Source: Xiheibacterium sp038325765 (GTDB lineage Bacteria; Myxococcota_A; Polyangia; Nannocystales; Nannocystaceae). Taken from it: a DNA stretch of 64,000 nt. The DNA is taken from positions 1 to 64,000 of the forward strand of contig JBBQJI010000037.1 of assembly GCA_038325765.1 (NCBI GenBank), given 5' to 3'. Positions 41,975 to 50,137 of the stretch are shown here, one piece after another (the first letter of the stretch is position 1; the number at the start of each line of letters is the position of its first letter). A program made the translations under genes and the position numbers. Under the pieces are notes generated by a model. The model had not been told where the DNA came from, ran no database searches, and was given only the letters and a program-made list of their open reading frames with translations.

Positions 41975-44121
41975 CGGTGCACAGCTACTACGTGACGGCG
42001 ACCCGTGGGTTGGTGGGTCTGGTCGAGGACGAGCTGCACGAGCTCGGCGCCCGGGTGGTGAGGGCCGAGCCCGCAGGCCTGCGCGTGCGCGGGCCGCTGC
42101 ACTTCGGCTACAGGGTGTGCCTGTGGTCGCGCTGCGCCAGCCGCGTCGTGCTGCACCTGCACGACTACGCGGTCGACTCCACCACTCACCTGTACGAGGG
42201 CGCGCGTGCGTTCCCGTGGGAGGACCACGTCGCGCCGACGGGAACGATCGCGGTCGACGTCACGGCCCAGGGCGAGGTGATCACGCACAGCCGCTATGCG
42301 GCGCAGCGCATCAAGGACGCAATCGCCGATCGCATGCGCGAGCGCTTCGGCGAGCGGCCGTCGGTCGACCTCGACGCGCCCGATCTGCGCGTGGTCGCGT
42401 ATGTCCGCGGGCGCGGCTGCAGCCTCGGGATCGATCTGTCCGGCTCGTCGCTGCATCGCCGGCACTGGCGCACCGATCGAGGTGGCGCGCCGCTCAAGGA
42501 GACGCTGGCGGCGGCGCTGCTGCGGCGCGGCGGCTGGGCCGAGCGCGCGGCGCGGGGCGAGCCGCTGGTCGACCCGATGTGTGGTGCCGGCACGATCGTG
42601 ATCGAGGCGGCGACCATCGCCACCGACCGTGCGCCGGCGCTGCTGCGCGAGCGCTTTGGCTTCACCGCGTGGCGCGGCCACGACGAGGAGGCGTGGAACG
42701 GGCTGCTGCACGAGGCGCGGGCGCGGGCCGAGCAGGGCGCGATGAGGGCGGTTCCGGAGATCGTCGGCTTCGACGCAGCCGAGGACGCGATCGTGCGCGC
42801 GCGGGCCAATGCCGGCCGTGCCGGCGTCTCTCGCTGGGTCCGCTTCGAGCGCGCTGCGGTCAAGAGCGCGGTGCCGCGCGCGGCTGCGGGCGCGGTGGGC
42901 CTGGTGGTGACGAATCCACCGTACGGCGCGCGCATGGGCACCGTCGCCACGGTCCGCAACACGTTCGACGAGCTCGCGACGCTGCTGCACGGACCGCTGG
43001 CGGGATGGCACGCCGAACTCATCGTGGCCGAAGCGGCGCCGCTCGAGCGGCTGGGGCTCGGCCACGTCGACGCACCGACGGTCGACAACGGTCCGATCGC
43101 CTGCCGCATGCTGTCGGGCACCACCGGTGCCCCGCTCGAGTTGGCGCAGGGTGCCGACGACGCCGGCGCCGAAGAAACCGATACCGTCGATGGCGCGCCG
43201 TTTGCTGCCCGGCTGCGCAAGAACCTCGCGCGCGTCGGTCCGTGGGCGCGCCGCTTCGGCGTCGAGTGCTACCGCCTCTACGACGACGAGATCCCGAGCT
43301 TCCGGGCGATCGTCGATCGCTACGGTGACGACATCCACCTGCAGGAGTACCAGGCGCCACGCAGCGTCGACGTGAGCGTCGCCGAGGCCCGGCTGGTCGC
43401 GATGATCGACGCGGTCGTCCGCGAGCTCGGCGTCGACCGCAGTCGGGTCCACGTCAAGCGTCGCCGGCCGCAGACCCGCGGCACGCAGTACGGCCAGTTC
43501 GACGCCCGCGGCGAGGAACTTGCCGTGCACGAGGGCGGTGCCACGTTCCTCGTCAACCTCACCGACTATCTCGACACCGGGCTCTTCATCGATCACCGCG
43601 CGTTGCGGCGCCTCGTGGCGCATTGGGTCGCCGAGCGCGGTGGCAAGCCGCGGGTGCTCAACTTGTTCAGCTACACTGGCGCGTTCTCGGTGATCTCGGC
43701 CAAGGCCGGGGCCGTGACCACCTCGGTCGATCTGTCGAACACCTACCTGGGCTGGTGCGAGCGCAACTTCGCCGCCAACGGCATCGACGTGCGCCGCCAC
43801 GCCCTCGTCAAGGCCGACTGCACCCGCTGGGTCGCGGAGCAGCGAGGGCAGTGGGATCTGATCGTCTGCGACCCACCGAGCTACTCGGCGTCGAAGTCGA
43901 TGGAGGGCACCTTCGAGATCCAGCGCGATCACGTCGCGCTCGTCCGTCAGTGCCTGGCGCGGCTGGCCAGAGGCGGCACTTTGCTGTTCTCGACCAACAA
44001 GCGCGGCTTCGTGCTCGACCCCGAGGCGCTGCCCGAGCTGCGCGACATCACGGCCGCGACCTTGGATCCCGACGTCCGCCGCTCGCCGCCGCCGCACCAG
44101 TGCTGGCGTGCGGACGTGTAG
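41971..44121 (+). CDS. rlmKL: 23S rRNA (guanine) methyltransferase RlmKL
   Basis: Fused enzyme making m7G2069 and m2G2445 in 23S rRNA (E. coli numbering). 716 residues from the ATG at 41971, which overlaps the phosphatase stop (ATGA). The N-terminal half has a THUMP-like region, SLHRRHWR, VDPMCGAGTIVIEAA and TNPPYGARMG (RlmL N2-guanine methylase). The C-terminal half begins near residue 400 with LRKNLARVGPWARRFGVECYRLYDDEIP and has VLNLFSYTGAFSV (SAM), DLSNTYLGW, ADCTRW and CDPPSYSASK (RlmK). Both catalytic sites appear intact. E. coli RlmKL has 702 residues. Cytosolic. Third gene of the coupled run that starts with the M24 peptidase. Confidence 0.95.
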   Translation: MTVHSYYVTATRGLVGLVEDELHELGARVVRAEPAGLRVRGPLHFGYRVCLWSRCASRVVLHLHDYAVDSTTHLYEGARAFPWEDHVAPTGTIAVDVTAQGEVITHSRYAAQRIKDAIADRMRERFGERPSVDLDAPDLRVVAYVRGRGCSLGIDLSGSSLHRRHWRTDRGGAPLKETLAAALLRRGGWAERAARGEPLVDPMCGAGTIVIEAATIATDRAPALLRERFGFTAWRGHDEEAWNGLLHEARARAEQGAMRAVPEIVGFDAAEDAIVRARANAGRAGVSRWVRFERAAVKSAVPRAAAGAVGLVVTNPPYGARMGTVATVRNTFDELATLLHGPLAGWHAELIVAEAAPLERLGLGHVDAPTVDNGPIACRMLSGTTGAPLELAQGADDAGAEETDTVDGAPFAARLRKNLARVGPWARRFGVECYRLYDDEIPSFRAIVDRYGDDIHLQEYQAPRSVDVSVAEARLVAMIDAVVRELGVDRSRVHVKRRRPQTRGTQYGQFDARGEELAVHEGGATFLVNLTDYLDTGLFIDHRALRRLVAHWVAERGGKPRVLNLFSYTGAFSVISAKAGAVTTSVDLSNTYLGWCERNFAANGIDVRRHALVKADCTRWVAEQRGQWDLIVCDPPSYSASKSMEGTFEIQRDHVALVRQCLARLARGGTLLFSTNKRGFVLDPEALPELRDITAATLDPDVRRSPPPHQCWRADV

Positions 44122-44273
44122 GCCTGTGCGCGCACGTTCATTCCGACCGCGATGGGGCGCGCGCGCCCGCACGGCGGGCGAAGCAGAGCCGCAGCATGTG
44201 CGGAGACGGGGTGGCCTACGCACGCGCCGGCTTGCCGCGATGTCCACGGCATGTACATTGGCGGCGGGGTGCG

Positions 44274-44960
44274 ATGAAACGTCGGTTCTGCGTGCTCGTG
44301 ATGGCGTCGACGGGCTGTGTCGGGGTCAACCCGAAGTGGGACCCGGTGGCCGATGGCAGCGCTGAGACGGTCGATCCCTCCGCGACCAGCACAGCCGCGA
44401 CCGCCGGCTCGGTCGGTGCATCGGCCGATGGCAACACCGCCGATCTCACGGGCGGGACGACGCCCGAGAGCACCGGTGTCGACGTCAGCACGACCGGAGA
44501 GGTCGACCCCCCCCTGCTCGAGTGCTTCGATGCACCGGACAACATGGGTCCGTGTCCGCAGGGGTGCACCGGAGGGTGCGAGGGCGACGAGTGCATCTTG
44601 GCCTGCGAGGGCGACAACGTGTGCGAGCAGACCACGCTCGCATGTCCGAACGGTTGGCAGTGCCGCATCCGCTGCATCGGCAAGCAGTCGTGCAAGCAGA
44701 GCACGCTCGAGTGCCCGGACGAACGCGGATGCGCCGTCGAGTGCGTCGGCGATCAGGCCTGCGAGCAGAGCTCCGTGGTGTGCGGCGATGGCCCGTGCGA
44801 CGTCTTGTGCGCCGGGCGTAAAAACGCGTGCAAGGAACTGGAGGTCGCCTGCGGCGAGGGCGAGACCCAGGTGACTTGCCACGAGCGCCAGGAGAAGCTC
44901 TCCAATCCCGTGCCCGCGGATGGCTCGAGCTGCGGCTGCGCGCTGGCCGACGGCTGCTGA
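44274..44960 (+). CDS. Cysteine-rich repeat lipoprotein
   Basis: 228 residues from the ATG at 44274, 4 nt after a G-rich stretch. A short signal (CVLVMASTGC) has Cys near residue 15. A Ser/Thr/Gly-rich linker follows to about 78. The rest is built from units of about 30 residues in the pattern C-x-GD-x-x-C-x(6)-CP-x(5)-C-x-x-x-C-x-G-x-x-x-C, seen at GDNVCEQTTLACPNGWQC, GKQSCKQSTLECPDERGC and GDQACEQSSVVCGDGPC. At least 20 Cys are present. Likely many disulfides, surface-exposed, possibly a small adhesin or inhibitor. No known family. The terminal residues SSCGCALADGC are also Cys-rich. Confidence 0.8.
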   Translation: MKRRFCVLVMASTGCVGVNPKWDPVADGSAETVDPSATSTAATAGSVGASADGNTADLTGGTTPESTGVDVSTTGEVDPPLLECFDAPDNMGPCPQGCTGGCEGDECILACEGDNVCEQTTLACPNGWQCRIRCIGKQSCKQSTLECPDERGCAVECVGDQACEQSSVVCGDGPCDVLCAGRKNACKELEVACGEGETQVTCHERQEKLSNPVPADGSSCGCALADGC

Positions 44961-44993
44961 TCCGAACTCGGAGCCGGCCCCCGTCGACGCAAC

Positions 44994-46373
44994 TCACCCC
45001 TCGGGCGCGCACACCACCGAGCCCAGCGCATTCCCGGTCATGTCCGAGTACGTGTAGGGATCGTCGAGTCCCGGGAACACCGACTCGGTGAGCATCGTCG
45101 AGACGTCGATCTTGAACGCGGCCGCCGACGAGTCGGGCACCTTCTCGTCGCGATAGGTCGTCGCCCACAAGAAGCCGTCGGCGTCGAAGCTCACGCCCTT
45201 GACCGACTCGTCGGTCATCCACACGCCGCCGACCGCGAGCGTGTCGATGTGGATCGCGCGCACGGTCGATCCCGCCGAGACGTACATCAGGTCGTCGGGG
45301 CCCTCGGCGAGGCCCGAGCCGCCGAAACCGGGGACCGTCGCCCACGTGGTGGTCACGGGGTCGAAGCGCGCCGCGTTGCTGCCGATCGTCGACGACAACC
45401 ACACCCGGCCCGTGTGATCGACGGTGATGCCGTAGGGCGAGATGCCCTGGGGGATGTCCCAGATCTGGTAGTCCATCGACGCGCGCTCGACCCGGGTCAG
45501 CCTGCCGGGGGCGAAGGTGCCCAGCGGGCTGAACCACAGGTTGCCGGCGCCATCGACCGCACCACCGTAGGCGCCGAAGCTGCCACCGGAGAACTCGGGG
45601 ATCACGACGTCGTCGGTGACGATGCCGGTGTCGCCATCGACCAGCGACGCGATCACTCCGCCGTTGCCACCCAGGCCGGGGAACAGGCCCGGGACCTCCG
45701 AGGTGACGGTCCACACCTGCGCGCCCTGGCCCGAGCACGGCGCCTCGGCGTTGGTGCCACCGGTCCATGCGACCGGCCGCTGGTTGCTGGTGGGGAACGC
45801 GGTGTACCAGGCGCGGCACTCCTCCATCTCCCACGGCAAGATGTCGTCGATGCCGCTCGAGGTCTGGATGCCGGGCATCCCGTTGCTCTCGACGCAGTGC
45901 TCGGGGTTGCTGAAGAACTTCACCAGCCCGCCGTGACGGTTGGCCACCGCGACGTCGCCGGCGAGGTTCACCGAGGTGCGCGAGGGGTTGCCCATGCCAT
46001 CGGCCCGGGTGAGGTAGCGACCCTCGGCCACCAACGTGCGGGTGTCGATCTTGATCACCGTGCTGGTGGAGTAGTCGGCGATCCAGATCTTGGTGAGGTC
46101 GCACTCGCACGATCCGAAACCACCGGTGGGCCCACCGACATCGAGCTTGATGTCGCCGCCGCTGCTGTCGGGGTCGGGGCCCGAGGTGTCGGCGCTCGCG
46201 GAGCCGCTGCTGTCGGCCGAGCCGGCGGAGACGCTCACACCCGAGGAGACCGCGGTGCTCTCACCACTCGCCGACGCCGTGGTCGGCGACTCGAACACGT
46301 CGCTGTCCGTACTGCCGCCGCACGCCATCGCCGTGCACATCAGCAACACCGCTCGATTTCGCTGAACTTGCAT
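44994..46373 (-). CDS. Lipoprotein with streptogramin-lyase-like propeller
   Basis: 459 residues. Signal AVLLMCTAMAC with lipobox, then a Ser/Ala-rich linker (to about 85) with SSGVSVSAGSADSSG, as in other Nannocystaceae lipoproteins. From about residue 85 follow blades typical of the NHL/Vgb propeller: KIWIADYSTSTVIKIDTRT, GGAVDGAGNLWFSPLG, GITVDHTGRVWLSST, VSFDADGFLWATTYRD. The metal and catalytic His/Glu residues of true Vgb lyases are not evident, so it is a binding rather than lyase protein by inference. A CECD pair precedes the propeller. Convergent with the Cys-rich lipoprotein gene. Confidence 0.82.
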   Translation of the reverse strand: MQVQRNRAVLLMCTAMACGGSTDSDVFESPTTASASGESTAVSSGVSVSAGSADSSGSASADTSGPDPDSSGGDIKLDVGGPTGGFGSCECDLTKIWIADYSTSTVIKIDTRTLVAEGRYLTRADGMGNPSRTSVNLAGDVAVANRHGGLVKFFSNPEHCVESNGMPGIQTSSGIDDILPWEMEECRAWYTAFPTSNQRPVAWTGGTNAEAPCSGQGAQVWTVTSEVPGLFPGLGGNGGVIASLVDGDTGIVTDDVVIPEFSGGSFGAYGGAVDGAGNLWFSPLGTFAPGRLTRVERASMDYQIWDIPQGISPYGITVDHTGRVWLSSTIGSNAARFDPVTTTWATVPGFGGSGLAEGPDDLMYVSAGSTVRAIHIDTLAVGGVWMTDESVKGVSFDADGFLWATTYRDEKVPDSSAAAFKIDVSTMLTESVFPGLDDPYTYSDMTGNALGSVVCAPEG

Positions 46374-46540
46374 GGCGCCCCGGGTGCCGAGGTTACCGCG
46401 GGGGTTGCCGAGGTTGCGGTTCGTGGTCAGGAAAGCCGGCGCGAGGGCGGGGTGTTCGCGTGAGCGGGCTCGCGAGCCGGCGGTGCCGCAGTGAGGGACC
46501 CGCTGCGACCGAGCCCGATCGCAAGCCCGGCGCGGGTGCG

Positions 46541-47053
46541 ATGACCCCCACCGCGGCGGGTGATCCCTTGCCGGCCCTGTACCACGAGCACGCGGCGTTG
46601 CTCACCCGGCGATTGCGCTGGCTGACCGGCGATGCCCAGCTCGCCGCCGATCTGTGCCAGGAGGCCTTCGTCGAGGTGCTCTCCCGTCATGGCGGGACGA
46701 CGGCGGCCGACGACCCCGCGGCGTGGCTCCACACCATCGCGATCAACCGTTGGCGCAACCATCGCGCGAAGACGCGACGGCGGTCACGGCTCGACGCCGC
46801 CCTGCCGCCGGCGGAAGAGCGCCTGGGCGAAGCGGCCGATGCGTCGGCGCGTGAGCAGGAGATGCTCGCCCGGCTCGACGGGGCGCTCTCGGGGCTTTGC
46901 GTCGAGCGCCGCGAGGCCTTCGTGCTGCGCGTGATCGAGCAGCTCCCGCTCGAGCAGGTCGCGGCCATCCTCGGTGCCCCGATGTCGACGATCTCCCACC
47001 GCGCTGCCAAGGCCGAGGCCGCGGTGCGTGCCGCGCTGGAGCAGGAACGATGA
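46541..47053 (+). CDS. ECF-type sigma factor
   Basis: 170 residues from the ATG at 46541; a GTG at 46460 would add 27 Arg/Gly-rich residues. Region 2: ALYHEHAALLTRRLRWLTGDAQLAADLCQEAFVEVL, then WLHTIAINRWRNHRAKTRRR. Region 4: LSGLCVERREAFVLRVIEQLPLEQVAAILGAPMSTISHRAAKAEAAVRAAL, with a canonical recognition helix. No C-terminal extension. The stop overlaps the start of the next gene (ATGA, 47050-47053), which encodes a polytopic membrane protein. The pair fits a sigma factor with its membrane-bound regulator or effector. Confidence 0.9.
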   Translation: MTPTAAGDPLPALYHEHAALLTRRLRWLTGDAQLAADLCQEAFVEVLSRHGGTTAADDPAAWLHTIAINRWRNHRAKTRRRSRLDAALPPAEERLGEAADASAREQEMLARLDGALSGLCVERREAFVLRVIEQLPLEQVAAILGAPMSTISHRAAKAEAAVRAALEQER

Positions 47054-48129
47054 ACTACGACGAGACCCTCGCGCTCGCCCGCCGCGCCGCCGCGGCCCCG
47101 CCCTCGCTCGTCGACATCCGCGCAGCGGTGCGGTGGAACTCGGCGCAGGGCCCGGCCAAGCTCGCCCGCACGGGTGGCGCGCGGCGGATCCTCGGCGCCG
47201 CCCTGGGCTTCGCGCTGCTCGCAGCGATCGGGATCGCGCGCAACGATCTGCGCGTGCTTCTGACGACGTGGTTGCACGGCGATGTCGAGCGCGTCGTCAG
47301 GAACTCGGGTCGATTCTTGGATCTCGGGTTCGTGCTCGCCGCGATGCTGCCCCTGATCCTGTTGGTGTGGGCCTCGCGGCTGATCCGCAGCACGCAGTTC
47401 GGAGCGCAGATGCTGGCCCGCGGCATCGTGTGGTCGAGCCTCGTGGTCGGGGTGCTGATCGCGTGCTTCGAGGCCTTCTTCTACGCGATCCCGGGTGCGA
47501 TCGTCGCGACGTGCTGCGCGATGGCGCTGATCCGGCTGCGCGGTCGCGGACTCGAGCCTGGACCGGGCGACGGTCGGTTTCGGCCGGTCGCGTTTCGCAC
47601 CCACCTCGTCCTCTCGCTGGTCATGGCGTGCGCCGACGCGCAGACGCTGTGCTTCGCCGCGGTGTTGCAGATCGTGCTCGCCGTGCAAAAATCCCAGATG
47701 CCGAGCTCCGGGCTGCTCACCTCGGCGTGCGCGCTCGTGATGATCGCCGCGGTGTGGGGCGTGTACCGCCTGCGCGTGTGGGGGCTCGTCCTGAACGTGG
47801 TCGGCAACGTCGTGATCGCCTGGCTCGCCCTCGACGGCGTGCTGCGCCTCGAGTTTCCCATCGGTGCCACGTTGGCGATCACCGCCACGCTGCAGCTCAT
47901 TCTCGCCGTGCCGATCATCGCGACGGTGCTCGGCGATCGAGACGCGGGCCGCCCGCCCGTCGGAGGTCGTCTGCGCAACCTGTGGGTGTGGCTGCTCGTC
48001 GCCCTGGTGGTGGTCTCGTGGGGGCGCGCGCTCGATCCGATGGCTACTCGACCCGGGTGGTTGATCGGGCACGCCGCGCAAACGGAGCTGCGCGGGATCC
48101 CGCCGCTTCCGCCGCCCGGCCGGCGATGA
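47050..48129 (+). CDS. Polytopic membrane protein, putative sigma-factor partner
   Basis: 359 residues, start overlapping the sigma gene. The first 40 residues are soluble (MNYDETLALARRAAAAPPSLVDIRAAVRW), as expected for a cytoplasmic anti-sigma domain although no zinc HxxxCxxC motif is present. About eight hydrophobic segments follow (near 45-65, 90-110, 125-155, 180-205, 213-230, 240-260, 268-290, 310-330). It could sense the membrane state and sequester the sigma factor, or be its target. No other family hint. The gene ends 15 bp before a TetR-like remnant on the opposite strand. Confidence 0.72.
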   Translation: MNYDETLALARRAAAAPPSLVDIRAAVRWNSAQGPAKLARTGGARRILGAALGFALLAAIGIARNDLRVLLTTWLHGDVERVVRNSGRFLDLGFVLAAMLPLILLVWASRLIRSTQFGAQMLARGIVWSSLVVGVLIACFEAFFYAIPGAIVATCCAMALIRLRGRGLEPGPGDGRFRPVAFRTHLVLSLVMACADAQTLCFAAVLQIVLAVQKSQMPSSGLLTSACALVMIAAVWGVYRLRVWGLVLNVVGNVVIAWLALDGVLRLEFPIGATLAITATLQLILAVPIIATVLGDRDAGRPPVGGRLRNLWVWLLVALVVVSWGRALDPMATRPGWLIGHAAQTELRGIPPLPPPGRR

Positions 48130-48143
48130 CGCCGCGGCGCGTG

Positions 48144-48272
48144 TCAGGGGGCGAGCCCGCGCAGGATCAGATCCACGTGCTGCTCGACGAGCACCTGCGG
48201 AGCCGACCATTTCTGATCGGGTGAGAGCAGCAGCAGCGCGAGCAGGCCGTGCCGGCGCTCCGGGGCCGCAGC
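48144..48272 (-). pseudogene. C-terminal remnant of a TetR-type regulator
   Basis: About 40 codons on the minus strand read HGLLALLLLSPDQKWSAPQV, then EQHVDLILRGLAP and stop (48144-48146), which is the usual end of a TetR regulator (a long helix, then VD-x-x-L-x-G-L). No helix-turn-helix lies upstream: codons beyond about 48272 become Arg/Ala-rich and the Uma2 gene begins at 48374 on the other strand. I infer a deletion that removed the DNA-binding part. Confidence 0.5.
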
Positions 48273-48373
48273 TGGCGCGCTCGACCGGCGCCCGCGACGG
48301 GCTCGCGCCCACGCGATGGCGAGCCTGTATGCGCGCTCTGACGCACCACCGTGCGGGTGCTAACCTCGTTCGA

Positions 48374-48961
48374 ATGAGCGACTCGGCGCCAGAAGCACCC
48401 GCGGGCATCCGCCCCGATGTCTGGCAAGCGTACCTCGACGCGCCCGAGCACATGGTGGTGGAGATCCTCGGCGGCGAGTTGCACGTCCAGCCGCGACCGC
48501 GGCCGCGCCACGCCAACGTGGCGGGTCGCCTCCGCCGGCGTCTTGGCTCCTTCGACGATCCCGACCCAGGCGAGCCCGGGGGTTGGATCATCCTGATCGA
48601 GCCTGAGCTGCAGCTCGGGCCCCTCGATCGACCGGTCGTGCCCGATCTGTGCGGCTGGCGACGCGAGAGACTCCCCGAGGATTTCCTCGATCCCGCGGCG
48701 ATCGCCCTGGCGCCGGATTGGGTGTGCGAGGTGCTCTCGGAGCGGACGCGCGGCACCGATCGCGTGAAGAAGCAGCGCATCTACCACCGAGCGGGTGTCG
48801 CCCACGTCTGGCACGTCGATCCCGACGCCCGGACCTTCGAGGTGTTCCGCCGCGAGGCCGAGGGCTGGACGCTCGTCGTCGAAGCCGAGGGCACCGAGCA
48901 CGTGCGCGCCCCGCCGTTCGAAGCGATCGAGCTCGACCTCGCGCGGCTGTGGGCGATCTGA
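48374..48961 (+). CDS. Uma2 family putative endonuclease
   Basis: 195 residues from the ATG at 48374. DUF820/Uma2 family with a restriction-endonuclease-like core: HMVVEILGGELHVQPRPRPRHANVAGRL, IEPELQLG, VPDLCGW (the PD motif), VCEVLSERTRGTDRVKKQRIYHRAGVAHVWHVDP (the E-V-x-S...K, then HV-W-VDP). The Asp, Glu and Lys residues of the PD-(D/E)xK site are present. Uma2 proteins are abundant in cyanobacteria and some myxobacteria; their roles are unclear. It stands alone beyond the TetR remnant, with no toxin or mobile gene next to it. Confidence 0.9.
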   Translation: MSDSAPEAPAGIRPDVWQAYLDAPEHMVVEILGGELHVQPRPRPRHANVAGRLRRRLGSFDDPDPGEPGGWIILIEPELQLGPLDRPVVPDLCGWRRERLPEDFLDPAAIALAPDWVCEVLSERTRGTDRVKKQRIYHRAGVAHVWHVDPDARTFEVFRREAEGWTLVVEAEGTEHVRAPPFEAIELDLARLWAI

Positions 48962-49064
48962 TCGACCATCCTAGGATTCGTGTGCAGCTGCGGGTGCGGT
49001 CGTCGACCGCACCCGCCACGCGGCAGCGGCACGAGGACGTCCCGCGACTCCGCCCGGTCCTGCG

Positions 49065-49346
49065 TCAACCGCCGGTGGCGATCTTCGTGATGCACCCAGC
49101 CATCTTGGTCGTCGCGGCGCCGACCTTCTCGGCGTCCTTGGCGTCGAGCTTCGCGGCGAGCTGGGCGTTCTTGCTCAGCCAGTCCGCCTGTTCCTGGGAG
49201 ACCTTGGTCGCACAGGCGGCGTCCTTGCACGCGCAGGCCTGGGTGGAGAATTCGTCCATCTTCTTCACGTACTCGCCTCCGCCGGAGTCACAGGCGAGGG
49301 TGGGCAGGGCGAGGGCGGCGACGAGGACGGCGAGGATGCGGTGCAT
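49065..49346 (-). CDS. Small lipoprotein with CAC-type cysteine cluster
   Basis: 93 residues from the ATG at 49346. Signal ILAVLVAALALPTLAC with lipobox TLAC. The mature part has FSTQACACKDAACATKVSQEQADWLSKNAQ, with a cluster of Cys spaced like helix-turn-helix disulfides (CAC-x3-AC, then later GCITK), and a helical rest. The family is a common short myxobacterial lipoprotein type with no known function. The 784 bp upstream hold no convincing gene. Confidence 0.75.
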   Translation of the reverse strand: MHRILAVLVAALALPTLACDSGGGEYVKKMDEFSTQACACKDAACATKVSQEQADWLSKNAQLAAKLDAKDAEKVGAATTKMAGCITKIATGG

Positions 49347-50137
49347 GATGCTCGTAGAGACTGGCGACCGGCGGATGTGACCGCCTCGTCGGGTCAACGG
49401 CAGAAAACGCCCGATGGCCCCCTGCGCGAAAATCCGCGATCGAGCGCTCGTCATCCGCCGCCACCAGCGTCTCCCGAGAGGAACGCTCCGCCGAACAGTG
49501 CCGCCGGTAGCGCTGGGTGTCATGGCCGAGCGAGGGCTCCTCGACGGCGGACAACGGGAGGGCTGCGAGGTCGAACGCATGGGCAATTCCGAGGCCCTGC
49601 ACGAGCCTGCGCTCGGACGTCTCTGGTTCAGGACGCACCTCGGGGGATTCGGTTACGGGGGCGCCGCAACCCGAGCGGTCACCGACCAGGGAGTCGCTCT
49701 CTCAGGGGCGGCGGGGGCGAGGCGGACGCGGGGGCGTGGTGCGGGATGTCCCGGGCCGACGGGCACGGTGATGGTGGCGCCGGCCAGGCCAGCTGGCCAC
49801 CCCGCAGTGAAGAGGCCAGGCGCGGAAGAGCGCTCGCGGCTGCGCACGGAACGGCGGCGCTGGGTCGTGTCTTCGGGGCATATCGTACATCTCCATAGTC
49901 GCCGCATCTCGGGCTTTACTGATGAAGCACACGAGCCCGGCGAGCCTCGCTTTGACGAAGCTCGTCGGTCCCAACGTGAAAGAGACACCTACGGGTGCTG
50001 TCTCGAGCGGGGAACGAAGCGAGTCGTTCGGCGGGCGGGGGTGGCGGCGGCGGGCGTGCACCGTGGAGGATGCGGGCGATCTCATCGGTCTCGCTGACGG
50101 CCGCGATGATGCGGAGCTGATGTCGATGGAGAACACC
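49347..50137. other. About 790 bp without a supported gene
   Basis: Open frames exist on both strands, but all have Arg/Pro/Ala-rich, low-complexity translations and no domain, RBS or conserved motif. Composition is slightly less biased than in the flanking genes. A degenerated gene cannot be excluded. Confidence 0.5.

Noticed and set aside
41761..44247. 828-codon open frame opposite RlmKL
   Set aside because: Shadow; the plus strand carries both methylase domains.
49065..50137. Several small frames on both strands in the gene-poor stretch
   Set aside because: Translations are Arg/Pro-rich, without conserved motifs or ribosome binding sites. Only the 93-residue lipoprotein is supported.
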